A stretch of DNA of 64,000 bases from Halomonas dongshanensis. GTDB taxonomy: Bacteria > Pseudomonadota > Gammaproteobacteria > Pseudomonadales > Halomonadaceae. Where the stretch lies: NCBI RefSeq assembly GCF_024790395.1, contig NZ_JAJISC010000007.1, positions 124,001-188,000 of the forward strand. The letters are read 5' to 3'. Below are positions 38,750 to 46,596 of this stretch, in pieces. Positions within the stretch are counted from its first letter, which is position 1; each line of letters begins with the position of its first letter. Made by a program: the position numbers and the translations under genes. Under the pieces are notes generated by a model. It was not told the origin of the DNA, searched no databases, and saw only the letters and a program-made list of their open reading frames with translations.

Positions 38750-40132
38750 ATGTCCGCCATTGTCACACCTCGAGAAACGATCTCCACCATTATCTCCCCG
38801 GAAGGCAGCCTCGAGATTCTTTCCCAGCAGGAGGTCAACCGGCTGCACCGCACCTCGCAGACCGGGCTGCACGACCTACTGCGTCGCTGCGCCTTGGCGG
38901 TGCTCAACTGCGGCAATCCCACCGATGACAGCGTCGCGCTTCTGGAAGCCTATAAAGACTTCGATATCGAAGTGTTACAGCAGGATCGCGGCATTCGGTT
39001 GAAGCTAACCAATGCACCCGCCGATGCCTTCGTCGATGGGCGCATGATTCGCGGTATTCGCGAACACCTCTCCTCAATCCTGCGCGACATCGTTTACGTC
39101 TACAACGAAATCCAGCACCACAACCGCTTCGATTTGACCACGGGCGAAGGCACTACCAACGCCGTGTTCCATATCCTGCGCAAGGCGGGCGCGCTCAAAC
39201 CGGGGCGTGATCCGAGTCTAGTGGTCTGCTGGGGCGGGCACTCGATCTCGCGCGAAGAGTACGAATATACCAAGGACGTTGGATACCATCTGGGCCTACG
39301 CGACTTGGACATCTGCACTGGCTGCGGCCCCGGCGCTATGAAAGGGCCGATGAAAGGCGCCAACGTGGCGCATGCCAAGCAGCGGCGCAAGGAGGGGCGT
39401 TACCTCGGCGTATCCGAACCCGGCATCATTGCCGCCGAAGCTCCCAACCCAATCGTCAACGAACTGGTGGTGATGCCCGACATCGAGAAGCGCCTGGAAG
39501 CGTTCGTACGCCTGGGGCACGGCATCATCGTCTTTCCGGGGGGCGTGGGCACCGCCGAAGAGATTCTTTACCTGCTCGGTATTTTGCTCCACCCGGGCAA
39601 CCAAGATATCTCCTACCCGCTGGTCTTCACTGGTCCCGAAAGCGCCAAGGAGTACTTCGAGAAAATCGACGAATTTCTCGTCTATACCCTGGGTGAAGAG
39701 ATCCGCCGCTACTACACCATCATCACCGGTGACCCGGTGAGCGTGGCCCGCACGATGCGCGAAGGCATCGATCGCGTCGCCGAGTCCCGTCGCGAGCGCC
39801 AGGACGCCTTCTACTTCCATTGGCGTTTGAACATCGCGCGCGAGTTCCAGGCACCTTTCGAGCCAACGCATGAGGCCATGCGAGCGCTGGCGCTTCACCG
39901 CAACCAGCCAACGCACGAGCTTGCTGCCAATCTGCGTCGCGCGTTCTCGGGCATCGTGGCCGGTAACGTCAAGGAGCAGGGTATCCGCGCCATCGAAGCT
40001 CACGGTCCCTTCGTTCTCACCGCCGAACCCGAACTCATGCGCCGCCTGGACGAGCTATTGACCTCCTTCGTCGCCCAAGGGCGGATGAAGCTCGACGGCC
40101 AACCGTATACGCCCTGCTACGTACTTAAATAA
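38750..40132 (+). CDS. ppnN: PpnN, nucleotide 5'-monophosphate nucleosidase
   Basis: A 460-residue YgdH/PpnN-type enzyme cleaving purine and pyrimidine nucleoside monophosphates to base and ribose 5-phosphate; the E. coli enzyme is stimulated by (p)ppGpp. The LOG-type Rossmann core has VVCWGGHSISREEYEYTKDVG, the catalytic PGGVGTAEEILYLLGILLHP and CTGCGPGAMKGPMKGA. The large N-terminal and C-terminal domains, absent from short LOG proteins, are present. A 17-bp tandem duplication overlaps its stop codon. Confidence 0.93.
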   Translation: MSAIVTPRETISTIISPEGSLEILSQQEVNRLHRTSQTGLHDLLRRCALAVLNCGNPTDDSVALLEAYKDFDIEVLQQDRGIRLKLTNAPADAFVDGRMIRGIREHLSSILRDIVYVYNEIQHHNRFDLTTGEGTTNAVFHILRKAGALKPGRDPSLVVCWGGHSISREEYEYTKDVGYHLGLRDLDICTGCGPGAMKGPMKGANVAHAKQRRKEGRYLGVSEPGIIAAEAPNPIVNELVVMPDIEKRLEAFVRLGHGIIVFPGGVGTAEEILYLLGILLHPGNQDISYPLVFTGPESAKEYFEKIDEFLVYTLGEEIRRYYTIITGDPVSVARTMREGIDRVAESRRERQDAFYFHWRLNIAREFQAPFEPTHEAMRALALHRNQPTHELAANLRRAFSGIVAGNVKEQGIRAIEAHGPFVLTAEPELMRRLDELLTSFVAQGRMKLDGQPYTPCYVLK

Positions 40133-40149
40133 GCTACGTACTCAAATAA
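40116..40149 (+). repeat. 17-bp tandem duplication over the ppnN stop
   Basis: GCTACGTACTTAAATAA (40116-40132) is followed immediately by GCTACGTACTCAAATAA (40133-40149), one mismatch in 17. The first copy encodes the last residues YVLK and the stop; the second lies in the 3' untranslated region. Confidence 0.85.
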
Positions 40150-40204
40150 TGCACTTACGTCATCATTCGGCTCTCCAAGGAGGGCCCTTCGTTCAGAGAC
40201 GCCC

Positions 40205-40933
40205 ATGCTGATCACTCTCTTCACCCTTTTGGCGGCAGGCGTCGTCAAAGGCGCCATCGGCTCCGGCGTTCCGGTCATCGTCGTGCCCGTACTCACCATG
40301 CTTTACGACGTCAAACTCGCCATTGCCACCCTGGTCGTGCCGAATCTCGTCACCAATGCCTTACAGGTTTGGCAGTTTCGGCGCCACCTTCTGCCGCTGC
40401 GTTTTTTAGCGGCATTTTCCATTGCCGGGGGGCTGGGCATCATGCTGGGCACCTGGGGGCTCGTCGTGCTCTCGCCTGAACAGCTCTCCCTGGGCGTGGC
40501 CGTCGCCATCGTGCTCTACTTGATCATCAAACTAACCAGGCGCCAGCTTGCGCTCCCCTTCGAGCTTGCTCAGCGCGTGGCGTTTCCGGTCGGCCTCATA
40601 GGTGGCGTACTGCAAGGGGCGGCAGGTATGTCGGCTCCCGCGTCGGTCACCTTCCTCAACGCCATGCGTCTTCAGCGTCCGGTCTTCATCGGTTCGATTT
40701 CGGTCTTCTTCGTTGCCATCACCGTCGTACAGGTGCCTTCGCTACTTTCAGCCGGGCTGCTCGATGCACACCGAGCGATGATGAGCACGTTAGCGCTACT
40801 AGTGATACTGGCGGGAATGCCCTTGGGCGCCCAATTGGGTAAGCGGCTACCACACCACTGGTTCGACAACCTCATCATGCTGCTCTTGGCAACCATCGCG
40901 GTGAAGATCGTCGTCGATTTCCTCACCCACTGA
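40205..40933 (+). CDS. TauE/SafE (TSUP) family permease
   Basis: A 242-residue membrane protein with the two-repeat layout of the TSUP family, which exports sulfite, sulfoacetate or other organic anions. The repeat motifs are AAGVVKGAIGSGVPVIVVPVL near the N terminus and LIGGVLQGAAGMSAPASVTFLNA in the second half. About seven to eight membrane segments are visible. The substrate is unknown. AAGGAGGG lies about 20 nt upstream of the ATG, further than usual. Confidence 0.85.
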   Translation: MLITLFTLLAAGVVKGAIGSGVPVIVVPVLTMLYDVKLAIATLVVPNLVTNALQVWQFRRHLLPLRFLAAFSIAGGLGIMLGTWGLVVLSPEQLSLGVAVAIVLYLIIKLTRRQLALPFELAQRVAFPVGLIGGVLQGAAGMSAPASVTFLNAMRLQRPVFIGSISVFFVAITVVQVPSLLSAGLLDAHRAMMSTLALLVILAGMPLGAQLGKRLPHHWFDNLIMLLLATIAVKIVVDFLTH

Positions 40934-41070
40934 AGCTCGATTGGTTAAAGTTTATACATGTCTTCTTGCAGGAATACGCTTCACCTACGATCCTGTATAA
41001 ATAGAACGAGGTAGAAACGACACTATCAGACAGGCACGTTTGATCGCATTCCATGGACGAGGGACGCATC

Positions 41071-41301
41071 ATGAACAGCAACATCTGGGTCATCCCCCAC
41101 CCCATTGGCTGGGCGTTGAAGCGGCGTAACGCCCAGACTTCCCAGCGCATTTTTCCTACCCAGCGCTCGGCGGTGGACTACGCCAAGGCCGTGGCCCGCC
41201 GTGAGGGGGTGGAATTGGTCATCGAAGAGCGCGATGGTAGAGTTCACCTCTTCGGCACGGAAACCTGCTTACCGTCTTCGCCAAGAGATAATCTTGCGTA
41301 G
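41071..41301 (+). CDS. DUF2188 small protein
   Basis: A 76-residue protein of DUF2188 type: NIWVIPHPIGWALKRRNAQTSQRIFPTQRSAVDYAKAVARREGVELVIEERDGRVHLF. The family is small, soluble, of unknown function and often linked to stress or phage-like neighbourhoods. The ATG at 41071 with GAGGGA upstream was chosen over one 6 codons earlier. Confidence 0.75.
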   Translation: MNSNIWVIPHPIGWALKRRNAQTSQRIFPTQRSAVDYAKAVARREGVELVIEERDGRVHLFGTETCLPSSPRDNLA

Positions 41302-41394
41302 TTCTTGTTGGCCCTACGCTCGGCTCTAACTATCGCGGCGAACGCGGGCCATTTTTAACCCCTCTGATAATTTAGATTTGAGAAAGGAGTTTTC

Positions 41395-41604
41395 ATGTCA
41401 TTGATCGAACAGTTAAGCGACGAACGCACCCGCGCTTTTGCTCAGCACTGCATCGAAAAGAAATCGACCGAAGAGCTGCGCGAGATGACCAACACTGCCG
41501 GTGACGAATCGGAAATGAAGCATTGGGAGATCTCTCAAGGCCAGTGGGAAGAAGCCGTCGCCGCAGCCTTGGCAGACCAAGAAGCGCAGGAGGGCGAGCC
41601 TTAA
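41395..41604 (+). CDS. Small acidic protein of unknown function
   Basis: A 69-residue, Glu-rich protein (MSLIEQLSDERTRAFAQHCIEKKS..AAALADQEAQEGEP). AAAGGAG lies 5-7 nt before the ATG and a terminator follows, so it looks like a real monocistronic gene. It has no membrane segment or signal peptide, and I recognise no family. Confidence 0.65.
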   Translation: MSLIEQLSDERTRAFAQHCIEKKSTEELREMTNTAGDESEMKHWEISQGQWEEAVAAALADQEAQEGEP

Positions 41605-41640
41605 TATTGGCTCTTTTTATATCCTTTATACCCTACCCCT

Positions 41641-41667
41641 ACCCCGGCACCTTGCTGGGGTTTTTAT
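41641..41667 (+). terminator. Rho-independent terminator
   Basis: A 9-bp stem with one G-T pair (41641-41649 with 41653-41661) followed by TTTTTATTT. It ends the small acidic gene and marks the left edge of the AT-richer island. Confidence 0.8.
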
Positions 41668-42102
41668 TTGCCCTTTCCTCTCGGGAGAAATTCTGCCGTA
41701 CGAAGCCGCCCGACACACTCACTCGAAGTTCTGCAAACCGGCCACTTACTCTTCGTGCCATATTCAATATATCTGGATGATAAAGACTTGACGGCGCAAT
41801 AGGGCCTTGGACAACCCGAACGTGCGCTTGAAAGCATCGTCGAGACGGCTTGTTTGAGTCATGATATCGGCAGCCCATCGGTTGAACTGCCCCAGCTTTA
41901 CGTTAACGATCCAGTCACTTACCTCCACTACGACATGCTTACCAAGACGTTTCTGTCTGTCCCGCCACGCAACCCTTGGGTTTTATCTGCGCTTCAAGTT
42001 TCTCATTTAGCAAGCAACTTTTGAAAACAGGAAGGCAATTCTTCCAAAGCAATACAAAAAACAGCTTATATAATCAGGATTCAGCATGGTCGACCTTTTT
42101 TA
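41668..42102. other. Island leader region: gene remnant and promoter
   Basis: About 435 bp without an annotated gene. An uninterrupted plus frame with no ATG runs from about 41802 to the stop at 42022-42024; it reads naturally (VELPQLYVNDPVTYLHYDMLTK) and looks like the tail of a broken gene, family not recognised. Downstream are an inverted repeat (GGAAG 42030-42034, CTTCC 42041-42045) and a -10-like TATAAT at 42069-42074 without a good -35, as expected for an activator-dependent promoter. An 8-codon ORF (ATG 42086, MVDLFYWG) precedes the kinase gene. Confidence 0.45.
42069..42074 (+). promoter_or_regulatory. Candidate -10 element of the island operon
   Basis: A perfect TATAAT lies 34 bp before the first possible kinase start. 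No TTGACA-like hexamer sits 16-18 bp upstream. A short dyad at 42030-42045 lies just upstream, where an AraC-type activator would bind. Confidence 0.4.
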
Positions 42103-43017
42103 TTGGGGGTAAATATAGATGATCATCAAGTGCTAAATGGTTCCTCCCTCGGGGGTGAGGCATTCTCTAAACGTGCAACCGGTCAGTGCTTTGGAACCTT
42201 TGGCGAGTTGCTTCAGGGAATGTTACCCAATAACCGAAATTTCCTGGTGACACTTCCCGTTAACATTGAAACCGTGGTCGATTTTGAAGTGAATGATGCC
42301 TCCCGAGTTTCAGCTTCAATACTTTCTCGAACCAAAGCTTGCCGAGCAGTTGATAAGTATCTACGTCTCAACGATTTCCCCCCTGGAGGAAAACTTCACT
42401 TCAAGTCCGTATTCCCCGTAGGTAAGGGACTCGCAAGTTCATCAGCAGACATGGTCGCAGCTATACGGGCTGCTGCAAGAGCTTATCTGCATGAAGTGCT
42501 TCCCAGTGAGGTCGAGTGCATTCTGCGAAATATCGAGCCAACTGATGGAGTGATGTATGACGGTGTCGTCTCCTTCTACCACCGCGATGTTGAGCTGGAT
42601 GAGAGACTCGGCGATGCTCCTCACCTTTCAATCATAGGCGCCTGTCGACCAGGAAAGTGCGACACTATCAAGTTCAATCAAGCTCAACATCAAGTTTCAG
42701 CTCGGCTGCGGGGAGAATATCAGGAACTGCTCGAGGCGATGAAAATTGCTTTCCGCTCTAACGATCTTAAGGAAATTTGTGTAATTTCAACACGCAGTTG
42801 TGAACTATCGCAAACCTTCAACCCCATGCCCCATTTAAACACCATGCACTCTCTAATGATTGAGACAGGTGCACTAGGACTTATCGCTGCCCACTCAGGA
42901 ACCTATCTGGGACTGCTCTATGACATGAATGATCCTGAGCAAGCCAATAAATCGACCTACGCGCAGATGAAACTTCAAGCACAACGAATCAACTCCCAAC
43001 ATTTCAGGACGGTATAA
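42103..43017 (+). CDS. GHMP kinase, PduX (L-threonine kinase)-like
   Basis: Up to 304 residues. GHMP family motif 1 is GTFGELLQGMLP (about residues 31-42), close to the GTCGELxQG of L-threonine kinase PduX. The ATP loop is PVGKGLASSSADM (105-117). The C-terminal motif lies near GALGLIAAHSGTYLGLLYD. The probable reaction is ATP-dependent phosphorylation of a hydroxyl on an amino acid such as Thr, Ser or homoserine; the exact acceptor is unknown. The start is uncertain: the long frame begins with TTG (42103), GTG at 42130 is possible, and the best ribosome site (GGGGGT) instead precedes ATG 42119 in another frame. It is first gene of the AT-rich operon, 3 bp before the PLP gene. Confidence 0.78.
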   Translation: MGVNIDDHQVLNGSSLGGEAFSKRATGQCFGTFGELLQGMLPNNRNFLVTLPVNIETVVDFEVNDASRVSASILSRTKACRAVDKYLRLNDFPPGGKLHFKSVFPVGKGLASSSADMVAAIRAAARAYLHEVLPSEVECILRNIEPTDGVMYDGVVSFYHRDVELDERLGDAPHLSIIGACRPGKCDTIKFNQAQHQVSARLRGEYQELLEAMKIAFRSNDLKEICVISTRSCELSQTFNPMPHLNTMHSLMIETGALGLIAAHSGTYLGLLYDMNDPEQANKSTYAQMKLQAQRINSQHFRTV

Positions 43018-43020
43018 AAA

Positions 43021-44025
43021 ATGATTAGATATGAATCCGTGTTGGATGAGATGCGTAACGCTACCCTGTTCATGTTGGGAAAAAATCTTCACATGGTGTC
43101 CTTCAAAGCCATGAAGATTATCCCTGCAAACTACATCATCAAGAAGGCCCTGTACCGTGGAGACCTGAAGCCCGGAGGTTTGGTCGTTGAGACATCAAGC
43201 GGTAACTTCGCTCTAGGGATGGCTATCGTTTGCAATAGCATGAACCTTCGCTTCATTGCCATCGGCGACCCTGCTATAGACGAGTCGTACAAGCGTCAGC
43301 TTGAAATGCTTGGTGGCCGTGTTGAGATCATTACCGACAAGAATGGATCAGAGGGATATCAAAAAGCTCGACTTGAGCGACTTCACGAAATTCTGAATAG
43401 CCAGCCCGATGCATTTTGGTGCCGGCAATATGACAACGAGGACAACGCAAATGCCTACTCAAATATCGGACATCAGCTTAAAGAGCTCATTGGTCCCCAA
43501 GCATTCCTGGTTGCTCCCGTAGGCTCTGGTGGCTCTAGTTGCGGCATAGCATCATCTATGCGCAGTACTGGCGCGGACTGCACCTTGATTGGGGTAGACA
43601 CATTCAACAGTGTTCTCTTCGGTCAGGGGGGCGGCCCTGTCAGGCTACGAGGACTCGGCAATACGGTTATGCCGAAAAATCTACGTCATCAACTATTTGA
43701 TGATGTGCACTGGCTCACTCCAGAGCTTGCAAACCACAATACACGCCTACTCTACAGCTCTACCGGTCATTTCCGCGGCCCAACTACAGGGGCTGCATAC
43801 ACCGTTGCTCGCTTTGTGCACGACCAGAACCCGGGTATACCCATTGTATTTCTGAGTCCAGATGATGGATCAAGGTACACCAACACCACCTATCTTAAGG
43901 AATCGAATACTGCTGGCTTCGAACACCTGGCCCCTCATCGCCTGCAATGGCCGACCGAGTACGATGAACATACTCATTGGGCATGGATGAACTGGAATCG
44001 TCAACCAATTCAGGCTTATCACTGA
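43021..44025 (+). CDS. PLP enzyme of the cysteine synthase (fold II) family
   Basis: A 334-residue fold-type II PLP protein. Alignment by eye to O-acetylserine sulfhydrylase puts the Schiff-base Lys at K32 (FKAMKIIPANY), followed at the right spacing by the substrate loop ETSSGNF (57-63; ETSGN-like). The phosphate-binding Gly/Ser loop is VAPVGSGGSSCGIA. The usual N-P-x-G-S-x-K-D segment is replaced by HMVSFKAMK, so the substrate is unlikely to be plain O-acetylserine. Following a GHMP kinase, a phosphorylated Thr or Ser is the obvious substrate, as O-phosphoserine is for SbnA. Beta-replacement by an amine is my preferred role. Confidence 0.8.
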   Translation: MIRYESVLDEMRNATLFMLGKNLHMVSFKAMKIIPANYIIKKALYRGDLKPGGLVVETSSGNFALGMAIVCNSMNLRFIAIGDPAIDESYKRQLEMLGGRVEIITDKNGSEGYQKARLERLHEILNSQPDAFWCRQYDNEDNANAYSNIGHQLKELIGPQAFLVAPVGSGGSSCGIASSMRSTGADCTLIGVDTFNSVLFGQGGGPVRLRGLGNTVMPKNLRHQLFDDVHWLTPELANHNTRLLYSSTGHFRGPTTGAAYTVARFVHDQNPGIPIVFLSPDDGSRYTNTTYLKESNTAGFEHLAPHRLQWPTEYDEHTHWAWMNWNRQPIQAYH

Positions 44026-44028
44026 CAT

Positions 44029-46596
44029 ATGGCTATTATTTACATCGAGTCCAATACCACAGGCTTCGGCGAAGCACTTTTATCGGCATCATTGCCTTAT
44101 GATGATGTTTATTTTTTGATTCGGAACCCGTCGAAATATGCTTTTCTCAACAAGCTAAATCCCCGTATCCAAATTAAGATATGCGATACCTCTTCCATTG
44201 ATGCTATCGCTGAAACAATCACTGACATAGATGACATTCGCTATGTGACGTCGACGAGTGATGGATTCATACAGGTCTCTTCTGAGATTAGCGAGCTCCT
44301 TAACTTAAACGGAAACTCCCCAAGCTCTGTCAACTTATGCCGTGATAAATTCAGCTTACAAAACGTGCTAAGAGACTATGGCGTCAACTATCCAATGACA
44401 AGAGAGATTCGACAGCCAGACGATTTGAGGGACATTGATTACCCAGTAATAGTGAAACCCCGCCAAGGCACAGGGAGCTCTGGTGTTCAGTTCATCGATA
44501 GTCAAGATCACTTACCACAATTAATTGGAGGTAGTTGGATTTTGCAGCAGTTCACTCCGGGGGCAGAGTTTTCTGTTGAGACGTTCACCGATGATCGAGG
44601 ACATCATGTGCTGGCAGTGACTCGCAAGTTCGTCACAAAGCCTCCCCACTTTCTCGAAATTGCACATGTTCTCCCACTAGATCTAGACGAAGCAAACCAT
44701 CAAAAAGTTGCCGAGACCGCCATCCAAGCTCTTGACGCAGTAGGGTACAAATTTGGGCCAGCGCACACGGAACTGAAAACTCACGCTGATAGTGTGACTG
44801 TGATTGAGATTAATGCTCGGTTAGCCGGAGGCATGATTCCACGCCTAATGGAGCATGCCTATGGCTGGTCCCTGGTAGACCTTTACATCCGAAGCTATCT
44901 CTCAGGGCGCTGCCAGTTCAAAATCACCGAGCCTTACTTAACCGCTTCTGTGTCGTTCATAGTTCCGGAGATCGGCCGATCTTACTTGGGTATTGAATTT
45001 CCCGCTGAGTGCTTCGAGTCTGGCGAATTCTACACTACAGGCAGAAATGAAGGAAACTTCGACTTCTCTGATCGTGCCGGCTACGTTATTGCTACAGGCA
45101 CTCATGGTTTGGCAGCCCTTCGTAGTTCAGTGAGGAGTAAGAAATACAGCCGTGTACTATACGTTGATACCAATGAATCCCAAGTAGATGCTAATGATAT
45201 TCATGATATCGTCAACAAGAGTTCAGGTCATCCACGTTTCGATAAGCTGACATCCAACTTACTGACCATTGAGAAGGCACACCTACTCATGCTGCGATAT
45301 CAGGGCGTGATTAATTCAGATCAATTCAGAGACCTTAAAGAAGCAGTTGTGGCATTGGAGTACAACCCTGACTTGTTAGAGGAGCATCATTCGGGGCGCG
45401 GAGATTATTTTGACTATGAGCATTACATGATCGATCATTGTGGTCGAAACACTGGTGGGCTTATCCAGGCAGCTCGTTCCCGAAACGACATCAATGCAAC
45501 CCATTTGCTCTTGTCGGTTAAGGCTGTGATTAGCGCGATAGTGAAGCGCGCAATCACACTCGTAGGGACTTTGACCTGCCGAGCTGGTGAGACTCTGGAA
45601 GTTCCGTTGCCTATCTATAGCCAGTACCAAACAGCAATGCCTGGGACCGCTGGCCATTACATGACTGCACAGGGGGAGATCCTGCTAGATTCTCTAGATC
45701 CACTGATCGCTCTGCGTGACGAGCTCAAAATATCTCCTCTCGGGGCCTGTGCCGGCGCTGGGACAAGCTTCAATACTGACTCCCATTTAACTGCCAGTTT
45801 GCTCGGCTTCAAAGTCGGCCCAACCAACTCCCTCAGCGCAATTACTGATAAAAACCCAGCACTTAGGTGTTCCAGTCTGATGACTATCCTAAGCGGAGAC
45901 ATAAACCGAATCGCGAGCGACCTGCAACTGTGGTCAATGAGAGAAATCGCCTTTATAACACTTCCTAATGGTATGTATGGTGGATCATCGAACATGCCAC
46001 AGAAGCGTAATCCCTATCTGCTGGAATGGCTCAGACTACACCACGATCTAAACGTAGGGTATTTAGCTGGAGCTTTCTCATCACTGACCCATATCCCGAC
46101 TGGAAACTCCTACCAGGCAAGCCGCACAGCTATTGAGACCGTAACTGAGATAGCAGATAAGCTGCTCGATATGTTGGATGTTCTGACATACGCGATCAAA
46201 GGCCTCTCTATCGACATCAGCAAAACGGTAAGAGCCGTCAAACACGGAAATGCTTGCGCAACTCTCGTAGCAGAGAATTTAGTACAGCAAGGAAAATCTT
46301 CCTTCCGTGACGCTCACACAGCAGTTGGGAGTGCCCTATTCTCAGGTGGTGGCCACAAAGATTTTTTGGCGACGGGAGCAGCGAATTTGCTTTCCGAGTT
46401 TGAGAGTGATGCTAATGGCGCTCAAGCCTATAAGCGACTAACTGGTGGGGGAGGCCCCGCGACTGACAACACGCAAGTTGCAATCACTTCATTGAATGAG
46501 CGTTTGCGAGCTGTAACTCGACATCAACTCGTGTTAAGGGAGCGAGAGTTAAGCAACAAACTTGATCTCGACAATCGGTTTAGGAGAACAAACTGA
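44029..46596 (+). CDS. Fusion: ATP-grasp ligase + argininosuccinate-lyase-like domain
   Basis: 855 residues. The N-terminal ~400 are an ATP-grasp carboxylate-amine ligase like L-amino acid ligases: YPVIVKPRQGTGSSGV with K143, WILQQFTPGAEFSVE, GPAHTELK and the metal site VIEINARLAGGMIPRLM (about 258-273). The C-terminal ~450 are argininosuccinate lyase-like: AARSRNDINATHL (481-492), MPGTAGHYMTAQGEILL and the flexible-loop signature GGSSNMPQKRNPYLLE (651-666) with its Ser. The family's Y-T-H-L-Q is Y-S-Q-Y-Q here (530-534), so the active-site His is Gln. It could remove fumarate from an aspartate adduct and ligate the product, or make an amide from a carboxylate using aspartate nitrogen. Tightly packed between neighbours. 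Confidence 0.85.
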   Translation: MAIIYIESNTTGFGEALLSASLPYDDVYFLIRNPSKYAFLNKLNPRIQIKICDTSSIDAIAETITDIDDIRYVTSTSDGFIQVSSEISELLNLNGNSPSSVNLCRDKFSLQNVLRDYGVNYPMTREIRQPDDLRDIDYPVIVKPRQGTGSSGVQFIDSQDHLPQLIGGSWILQQFTPGAEFSVETFTDDRGHHVLAVTRKFVTKPPHFLEIAHVLPLDLDEANHQKVAETAIQALDAVGYKFGPAHTELKTHADSVTVIEINARLAGGMIPRLMEHAYGWSLVDLYIRSYLSGRCQFKITEPYLTASVSFIVPEIGRSYLGIEFPAECFESGEFYTTGRNEGNFDFSDRAGYVIATGTHGLAALRSSVRSKKYSRVLYVDTNESQVDANDIHDIVNKSSGHPRFDKLTSNLLTIEKAHLLMLRYQGVINSDQFRDLKEAVVALEYNPDLLEEHHSGRGDYFDYEHYMIDHCGRNTGGLIQAARSRNDINATHLLLSVKAVISAIVKRAITLVGTLTCRAGETLEVPLPIYSQYQTAMPGTAGHYMTAQGEILLDSLDPLIALRDELKISPLGACAGAGTSFNTDSHLTASLLGFKVGPTNSLSAITDKNPALRCSSLMTILSGDINRIASDLQLWSMREIAFITLPNGMYGGSSNMPQKRNPYLLEWLRLHHDLNVGYLAGAFSSLTHIPTGNSYQASRTAIETVTEIADKLLDMLDVLTYAIKGLSIDISKTVRAVKHGNACATLVAENLVQQGKSSFRDAHTAVGSALFSGGGHKDFLATGAANLLSEFESDANGAQAYKRLTGGGGPATDNTQVAITSLNERLRAVTRHQLVLRERELSNKLDLDNRFRRTN

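Noticed and set aside
45376..45995. Minus-strand ORFs of 93 and 112 residues opposite the fusion gene
   Set aside because: They lie fully opposite the lyase-like domain, with no ribosome site or known motif.
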